Below are positions 59,215-64,000 of a DNA stretch of 64,000 nucleotides, piece after piece (within the stretch, counting starts at the first letter, position 1; every line of letters starts with the position of its first letter). The position numbers and the translations under genes were made by a program. Under the pieces are notes generated by a model that was given only the letters and a program-made list of their open reading frames with translations, did no database searches and was not told where the DNA came from. Source of the DNA: Robiginitalea sediminis (GTDB taxonomy: Bacteria; Bacteroidota; Bacteroidia; Flavobacteriales; Flavobacteriaceae); contig NZ_NGNR01000003.1 of assembly GCF_002198115.1 (NCBI RefSeq), forward strand, positions 508,617 through 572,616, given 5' to 3'.

Positions 59215-59236
59215 TAGGTCCCTTCCAAGGGACCTA
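59215..59236. repeat. 22-bp palindrome
   Basis: TAGGTCCCTT-CC-AAGGGACCTA, perfect arms of 10 with a 2-base centre, between two minus-strand genes. No adjoining T-run, so a terminator is unlikely; operator or leader structure possible. Confidence 0.6.
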
Positions 59237-59243
59237 CCATTTC

Positions 59244-59630
59244 CTACCAGATATCTATAGCTTCCGTAAACTCCGTATCGCCGGTGACCATGATTACCAG
59301 TCTGGACGGCACAAAGCTGTTGCCTTTATACTCCGGTTCTGCGGTAAAACTCAGATTGTCTCCCGCATCCAATAAATCCTCAATGCGCTTGTCTACCCGT
59401 GTTTTGAATTCGTGGACAAATGCCGGAACGTAGAGCGTATTCACGGGCTTGTCATCACCGCCAAACTCCAAAGGCATCAAATATATTTTGGATAATTCCC
59501 CTTTTTCGTACAGTGCAATGGCTTTTTCCCTGCTGTCCACGGCACTATAATCGAGTGGGTTTTCCGTTTCCTGGGAGAAGGATTTAGAAGCTACAAGGAG
59601 GATTGCAAAACACAGGATTACATTTTTCAT
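59244..59630 (-). CDS. exported protein of unknown function
   Basis: 128-residue protein with signal peptide (about 1-19, MKNVILCFAILLVASKSFSQ). Mature part: AVDSREKAIALYEKGELSKIYLMPLEFGGDDKPVNTLYVPAFVHEFKTRVD, ending EAIDIW. It resembles small uncharacterised Bacteroidota proteins; no name. Confidence 0.6.
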   Translation of the reverse strand: MKNVILCFAILLVASKSFSQETENPLDYSAVDSREKAIALYEKGELSKIYLMPLEFGGDDKPVNTLYVPAFVHEFKTRVDKRIEDLLDAGDNLSFTAEPEYKGNSFVPSRLVIMVTGDTEFTEAIDIW

Positions 59631-59700
59631 CTGGGATATTCTTTGGGCTACGAATTATTTGGTCTGGCGCTATGCCTGGTTGGCAAAGGTTTTTTAAGCC

Positions 59701-60093
59701 TTAATTGATCTTCTTGTAAATCGCCTGGAGGACTAATAAGCCGTTTTCGTTCGGATAGTACATGAGCAAACGGCGTTTGCTCAGTTTTATCCTGCTTTCG
59801 AACAGCTCCTCTTTTCCGTCTTTGTCTTCCGTCATAAAATAATAGCTACCCTTTTTATCCATTCGCCCGTTTTTAATATCGGGTTCGATGTCCTTGTAAG
59901 TAGGCCAGTCCTTCTGGTCCTCAAAGGACCAGATCCTTCGCGTATACGAAAGGTCCGGGTGAACCTCTATGGTGCTTACAATATAGAGGTCTTCAAAAAC
60001 ATAATCGTGCCACAGATAAAGCGGATCTGTACTTTGCCCCACCATTCCCGAGAGGGTAAAGGTCAGCAGGAGCGTGAGAAGGGTTTTTTTCAA
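59701..60093 (-). CDS. exported protein of unknown function
   Basis: 130 residues with signal peptide (about 1-18). Mature part rich in aromatic and charged residues (WHDYVFEDLYIVSTIEVHPDLSYTRRIWSFEDQKDW), ending KKIN. Codon use is more AT-rich than in the left half of the window. No family recognised. Confidence 0.58.
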   Translation of the reverse strand: MKKTLLTLLLTFTLSGMVGQSTDPLYLWHDYVFEDLYIVSTIEVHPDLSYTRRIWSFEDQKDWPTYKDIEPDIKNGRMDKKGSYYFMTEDKDGKEELFESRIKLSKRRLLMYYPNENGLLVLQAIYKKIN

Positions 60094-60119
60094 GCGGTTT
60101 ATTTTTGGGTTGTCTTTTG

Positions 60120-61127
60120 CTACTCCTTACTGCTAACAGAAATTAAATACGCCATCATCATTTCATCGGCCTTTTCGAATCGCTTCATCATATTCGGGGC
60201 ATCAATATCATCGATATTTTGGAGGGTTAAGTTGTCTCGAAATGTTCTTTTAAGCGCATCCATAATTTTTTGAGTCGGGTCTTTTTTTGTGCAATAATCT
60301 TTTATCCTGCCTTGAAGCGCTTTATCCAGATAGAGGTTGTTGAAATAGTTCCTCGCCTTTTCATTGAGGATAAACGGATTATCAGCTTGAAGGAAATTCA
60401 GTAAGGACAGATTCATCATTACAACATTCGCTTCCTCTGAGTAAGGCCAATAAAGGGGGACTTCAATTCGCTTTGATTTATCCGCATAAAACTGCGGCTC
60501 GTAATCATAACTGGGCATCACAATATCGGGTGCACGATCTTCCAGATCATTTGCACCATAAGAACTATAGTACATAAAATCCCGAATCTCTTCGTTTTCG
60601 ATAGGTATTGTCTTGTACATGCTTGGGGTGCTGACAATGATCGCATCGACCCTATCCGGATGATTCTCCGCAATGTGAAACATGACCTGTGGCGCCGTGG
60701 TTCTGCCAACCAAAGTGGCGCTCTCAATGTTCATTTCATCCATAAATGACAGAATATCACTGGCGATGTTTTCTACCTTGTAGATATCATCACCATCCTT
60801 GTCAGAACTGCCATAGCCTCTGTAAATGGGAGCATAAACGCGATAATGCTTTGAAGCCTCAGTGAGCATATTCTTCCACATTATATAGTTCTGGTAATAG
60901 TTAAAATCACTCTTTAAAGCCGAGGCATTGTGCACGCCCTGTATATGTATTAGCACTTCACCCTCCCCTCCGAAGTCCATGTATTCCATGTTCATCCGAG
61001 AAGTCTTAACCATTTTAGCCTCATACCCTTCAGAAGTTGGGTTTGCTTGTGTTTCCACAGGTTCTGAGTTTTGTCCATAGATGGAGAAGATACAGAGGTA
61101 TAAAATGGCTGTTACTACTGATTTCAT
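60120..61127 (-). CDS. exported alpha/beta-hydrolase-like protein with substituted nucleophile
   Basis: 335 residues from Met 61127 (MKSVVTAILYLCIFSIYGQ). The fold is visible: MEYMDFGGEGEVLIHIQGVHNASA, YRVYAPIYRGYGSSDKDGDD (oxyanion/Gly-x-Gly region) and ESATLVGRTTAPQVMFHIAENHPDRVDAIIVSTPS. At the nucleophile elbow, G-x-S-x-G is replaced by G-R-T-T-A, so Ser is missing. It may be inactive or use a Thr. Odd case within a common family. Confidence 0.68.
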   Translation of the reverse strand: MKSVVTAILYLCIFSIYGQNSEPVETQANPTSEGYEAKMVKTSRMNMEYMDFGGEGEVLIHIQGVHNASALKSDFNYYQNYIMWKNMLTEASKHYRVYAPIYRGYGSSDKDGDDIYKVENIASDILSFMDEMNIESATLVGRTTAPQVMFHIAENHPDRVDAIIVSTPSMYKTIPIENEEIRDFMYYSSYGANDLEDRAPDIVMPSYDYEPQFYADKSKRIEVPLYWPYSEEANVVMMNLSLLNFLQADNPFILNEKARNYFNNLYLDKALQGRIKDYCTKKDPTQKIMDALKRTFRDNLTLQNIDDIDAPNMMKRFEKADEMMMAYLISVSSKE

Positions 61128-61280
61128 GGATTCTTGTTTTAATGATGCACAATGCTCCGGGGTATGCGTATGAGCAGACTTCACTGATGAACCTTCAGGT
61201 TTTGTTCTGACCTGTTTTTAACACTATCCTTTGGTTATAACTTTTAATTGCAATGCGTGCTACCCAGTGTGGGCATATCG

Positions 61281-62552
61281 TTATTTCGCTTTAGATAAAA
61301 AGCCTAAGCGTTCTCCCATTAATAGGTGTTTGTATGAGTGTCCATCATCTTGTTTTGGCGCATCTAAGGTGAAGGTGACCCCATCCTGAAAGATCATAAT
61401 TAAATCCGAGCCGCCAAAGGCAAAATGGCCCAGCATATCGCCCTTAGACACCTCTGTTCCTGGCGTAATGTTTTCTTCGAAGTTTACAGACCCGACAACG
61501 CCCATCCCTATGGGTAGTAACGCCACAAGGCCGTATTGCTCAGTTTCAACAATGACACATCCCCTTGTTTCTACGGATTGCCAACCTGTTTTGGCGGTTG
61601 GGTTAAAGGCGTATCTCTTGTTTTCTTCATCCCACCAGAGTTGTCCGCCGGTTGGGTTTATGCCCTTAATTATTCTCGACTCCTTAATTGTGCCGCCTAC
61701 AGGAAAGTGATATCGGTGGTAATCATTCACATTCAGAAAGGAATGTGTGAAGGTGCCATTGGCGAAGGCGTCTTTGTATGGACTGTCCTGCCCAATAAGC
61801 TTCGATATGGATGTAAGCGTGGCCGACTTTACAGGAACACCATCAGGGTCCATCAGATTGGAGTTTTCGTCAATGGCCCAGACTCCCATGGGTTGTGAAT
61901 CTGCAAATGAAACCACCACCGAATGGTCATCAGGGCTGGCAATAGGTCGCATTTCCGGGGATTTCAGATATCTCGCAAAGAACTGGTTAAAGGTTTTCCA
62001 GTTTGCAGGATCTTCGTACCACCCCTCTTGTAATCCGAAGGCCGGGTCGTTTAAGGCGAGTTGATAATTTTCTTCATTCCAGGAATCCTCAGTATCGAGA
62101 TAGGCCCCCCATGATTTATTAAAACGGATAATCCATTGTGCGAAAGGCTCATAATACTGCAGGGAGTTATTTACCAGCCCTTTGTTTTCTAACTCGGGCA
62201 GGGGTTGATCGATAAGAAAGTAGAACGTGCAGAAGCCCTGGAAAATATGATCAAAAATCTCGGGATATGCTTCCTTTTTAACCACCGCCCAAGGCATTCC
62301 TGTCTCTACCCAGCTTACCAATTCAAAGTATTCCTCCAGACTCTGGGCCGGGTTGGTGTTCCTGTCGGGATTGATTTCTTTGGCTTTCTGAATCGAAGAC
62401 TCAAGCAGAGATTTTAGTTGCGGGTCCTTGTCCAGTAGTGCTATCAACTCCTGGGTGGCCTTGCCGTATGTTACTTCTTCTTTTGGTGATGAGCAGGAAA
62501 ACGAGAGAAAGAAGACTATCAGTATGAGGAAGATGTTTTGAGGTATTTTCAT
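61281..62552 (-). CDS. PsiD-like/PSD-family decarboxylase, predicted lipoprotein
   Basis: 423 residues from Met 62552 (MKIPQNIFLILIVFFLSFSC, lipobox Cys 20). N-terminal PSDC-type domain (about 30-190: LEEYFELVSWVETGMPW, then YEDPANWKTFNQFFARYLKSP). The PSD catalytic domain follows: His in LNVNDYHRYHFPVGG near 268 and the self-cleavage Ser in FAFGGSDLIMIF near 390. In PSD the Ser becomes the pyruvoyl group after autocleavage. PsiD-like proteins decarboxylate amino acids such as tryptophan. Export as a lipoprotein is unusual. Substrate not known. Confidence 0.78.
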   Translation of the reverse strand: MKIPQNIFLILIVFFLSFSCSSPKEEVTYGKATQELIALLDKDPQLKSLLESSIQKAKEINPDRNTNPAQSLEEYFELVSWVETGMPWAVVKKEAYPEIFDHIFQGFCTFYFLIDQPLPELENKGLVNNSLQYYEPFAQWIIRFNKSWGAYLDTEDSWNEENYQLALNDPAFGLQEGWYEDPANWKTFNQFFARYLKSPEMRPIASPDDHSVVVSFADSQPMGVWAIDENSNLMDPDGVPVKSATLTSISKLIGQDSPYKDAFANGTFTHSFLNVNDYHRYHFPVGGTIKESRIIKGINPTGGQLWWDEENKRYAFNPTAKTGWQSVETRGCVIVETEQYGLVALLPIGMGVVGSVNFEENITPGTEVSKGDMLGHFAFGGSDLIMIFQDGVTFTLDAPKQDDGHSYKHLLMGERLGFLSKAK

Positions 62553-62703
62553 AAGACAATGAGGTCGGTTTGTTTCGATTTTTTGAATTCCGTGAAGAAG
62601 GCCACCTACTACTTTGTTCCAGGTGTGTTGCATATTAAAAGGTGGTTTCAAAGACAAACAGCCCAGGTTTCAGGGAGTTTCCTGGGGATGAATTTCAGTT
62701 TCT

Positions 62704-62721
62704 TAAATGTAGGGAATTTTG
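62704..62721 (-). promoter_or_regulatory. -7-like element of the PSD-like gene
   Basis: Contains TACATTTA (minus strand; 62704-62711) within an 18-base string identical to 53005-53022. The PSD-like start codon lies 152 bases downstream, implying a long leader; an alternative start at 62657 would shorten this. Confidence 0.45.
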
Positions 62722-62769
62722 TTTTGGGGAGAGGGTAGCCATGGGGCATGCCCCATGTTGGAGGGCGTT

Positions 62770-63339
62770 TTACCTGTCGGTATACAGTTCTATGGCCTTT
62801 ACATATTTCATTCCACCATCCTTGGTTTGATCGAATAAGAAACCATTTAATTCCGGATGATTTTCCATGACCCAGCTTTGCAGGGCATTGACATTTTTTT
62901 GCCAGGTCGTATCGTTAAACACAACATTGGTTCTTGCTATACGGGTAATTTTGCCATCTTCAAACCGGATAACTTCTTTCCAAACGGTTGGTTCTCCATG
63001 AAGCAGCTTTATCCTGGCATCCATTTTTGAAATCCTGGATCTGACCCATTCTCCATCCTGTTCTATTTCCAAAACCGTATACGAAGGATTGAATAAGGAA
63101 TCCCACCTTAACCAATCCTGTACATATTCATTTTTTGAAAAAGTCTGTCTGTAGTTGTAATCGGTTTCAATCGTAGCTAGACTATCTCCCAGGAGGGTTT
63201 TCATTTGGGCTCCATCGAAGCATTGAAGCGCCTCATAGTATTTCCGGGCAATTTCTAAGTTCCCATGCTTCTCATTCTTTTTTGCACAGCTCGCGAAACT
63301 GAAGGCGATTAGTAATGCAATGAAGTAGGGTCTTTTCAT
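62770..63339 (-). CDS. NTF2-like lipoprotein
   Basis: 189 residues from Met 63339 (MKRPYFIALLIAFSFASC, Cys 18). Mature NTF2-like pattern: IARKYYEALQCFDGAQMKTLLGDSLATIETDYN, then YTVLEIEQDGEWVRSRI and EVIRFEDGKITRIAR. Function unknown. AT-rich codon use compared with the left half of the window. Confidence 0.68.
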   Translation of the reverse strand: MKRPYFIALLIAFSFASCAKKNEKHGNLEIARKYYEALQCFDGAQMKTLLGDSLATIETDYNYRQTFSKNEYVQDWLRWDSLFNPSYTVLEIEQDGEWVRSRISKMDARIKLLHGEPTVWKEVIRFEDGKITRIARTNVVFNDTTWQKNVNALQSWVMENHPELNGFLFDQTKDGGMKYVKAIELYTDR

Positions 63340-63401
63340 TGGTGTCATTGGCCAAATGTGATACCCGGTGCTGTAAGCTGTTTCTAGCGGCCCTTATTGT
63401 C

Positions 63402-63842
63402 CTATTTGTTGTTATTGAAAAGTTTCATAATCCAGTTCGAATTATTGTCAGGATAAAAGGACTTATGTCTACTGAATCTATGAACCCAACCTTCTTCACC
63501 AAAGATTTCTCCATGTAGTCCGTCAGATAGTTCTGCTACATTTTTTCCGTTCATATAAACTTTTAGTCCATCGTCTAAGTCGTTACTTTCCTGAATGGCG
63601 AATAGAAAATCATGCATAGCATTTTCGAGTGCTTCTTCCAATACATCTGCTACAACTTGTTTCTGGTTCAGAGTAAATTTTGAAAGTTTAGCATGTAACT
63701 CTTTTGATTTTTTATCACGCCATTTACCTTTGATTAGGCCTTGGAACGCGTCAATTTGTTTATCTCTCAACTTTTCAACGACCAGTTTTCCAAACTTATC
63801 TAATGGATCATTCATTGAATCTATTGTTTTAATGGCGTTCAA
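63402..63842 (-). CDS. conserved protein of unknown function
   Basis: 146-residue soluble protein. Charged helical N-terminus (MNDPLDKFGKLVVEKLRDKQIDAFQGLIKGKWRDK-type), then VLEEALENAMHDFLFAIQE and KVYMNGKNVAELSDGLHGEIFGEEGWV. The motif AELSDGLHGEIF is shared with uncharacterised proteins in other bacteria. It sits next to an insertion sequence, with AT-rich sequence. I cannot assign a function. Confidence 0.62.
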   Translation of the reverse strand: MNAIKTIDSMNDPLDKFGKLVVEKLRDKQIDAFQGLIKGKWRDKKSKELHAKLSKFTLNQKQVVADVLEEALENAMHDFLFAIQESNDLDDGLKVYMNGKNVAELSDGLHGEIFGEEGWVHRFSRHKSFYPDNNSNWIMKLFNNNK

Positions 63843-63916
63843 CGCCCCTGAAGACTTACCCCTTTTGAAGGCTTCCCTGTTTTTCGGACAGTTTAAAAAT
63901 CAACTATTTTTAGATC

Positions 63917-64000
63917 ATGAAGAAGAGCAGATTCACAGAAACGCAGATTGTTTCCATGCTTCGCCAGTATGATGCGGGTATGAAGGTCACGGACATTTGT
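63917..64000 (+). mobile_element. 5' end of an IS3-family transposase gene (OrfA), truncated by window edge
   Basis: 28 codons visible: MKKSRFTETQIVSMLRQYDAGMKVTDIC, a typical start of IS3-family OrfA (helix-turn-helix of the Tnp_1 type). The rest lies outside the window. The region just upstream (63850-63916) would hold the element's left terminal repeat, which I cannot define. It is the only plus-strand gene after 22.2 kb. Confidence 0.85.

Overview
The window reads as a chromosomal segment of a marine flavobacterium (Bacteroidota, Flavobacteriaceae) with unusually high GC for that group, most like Robiginitalea. The grounds are Bacteroidota-type -7 elements (TAnnTTTG), a flavobacterial carotenoid cluster, many short lipoproteins, DUF6090 and DUF6799 proteins, and a sulfatase. 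Genus assignment is inference. Genes are packed tightly, often with 4-base ATGA overlaps. From about 22.2 kb to 63.8 kb every gene I can support lies on the minus strand.

Region 1 (1-4.9 kb) is a minus-strand carotenoid operon: a MerR-type regulator with a cobalamin-binding C-terminus (CarH-like), crtI, crtB, crtZ and a second CrtI-family desaturase that runs off the left edge. A D-amino-acid dehydrogenase-like gene follows, then a hairpin-rich spacer and tRNA-Leu(GAG).

Region 2 (6.8-24 kb) looks like a stress or redox island. It holds a TauE/SafE-type permease with CbpA/CbpM chaperones, a three-gene ABC exporter, a DoxX-like protein, thioredoxin, and a four-gene operon (universal stress protein, small aeRF1-like protein, ATP-cone/Mrr-nuclease protein, beta-CASP metallo-beta-lactamase nuclease). 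Lipoprotein, cardiolipin synthase and TonB genes follow, then an SbtA-like bicarbonate transporter divergent from a LysR regulator, and a DUF6799 protein. Seven promoters here share one design: a 14-bp dyad (TGA-N6-TCA core, CRP/FNR-like) centred 29.5 bp upstream of the -7 element, or 30.5 bp for the divergent thioredoxin promoter. I consider this shared promoter architecture the most interesting signal in the window. No CRP/FNR gene is present in the window.

Region 3 (24-44 kb) is mixed metabolic and envelope content: a lipoprotein built from DVKA-type repeats, an M20 peptidase, a two-subunit molybdenum hydroxylase, serine hydrolases, acetyltransferase and VOC proteins, a second cardiolipin synthase, a lipid kinase and an alcohol dehydrogenase-like oxidoreductase.

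Region 4 (44-64 kb) is accessory in character. It contains a chimeric decarboxylase/cyclase remnant, an alpha/beta-hydrolase-AraC fusion, duplicated DUF6090 genes, a sulfatase, a TlpA-like gene broken by an in-frame stop, an XRE regulator, an exported PsiD-like decarboxylase and several small secreted proteins. Base composition becomes more AT-rich toward the right end, where the 5' end of an IS3-type transposase gene begins.
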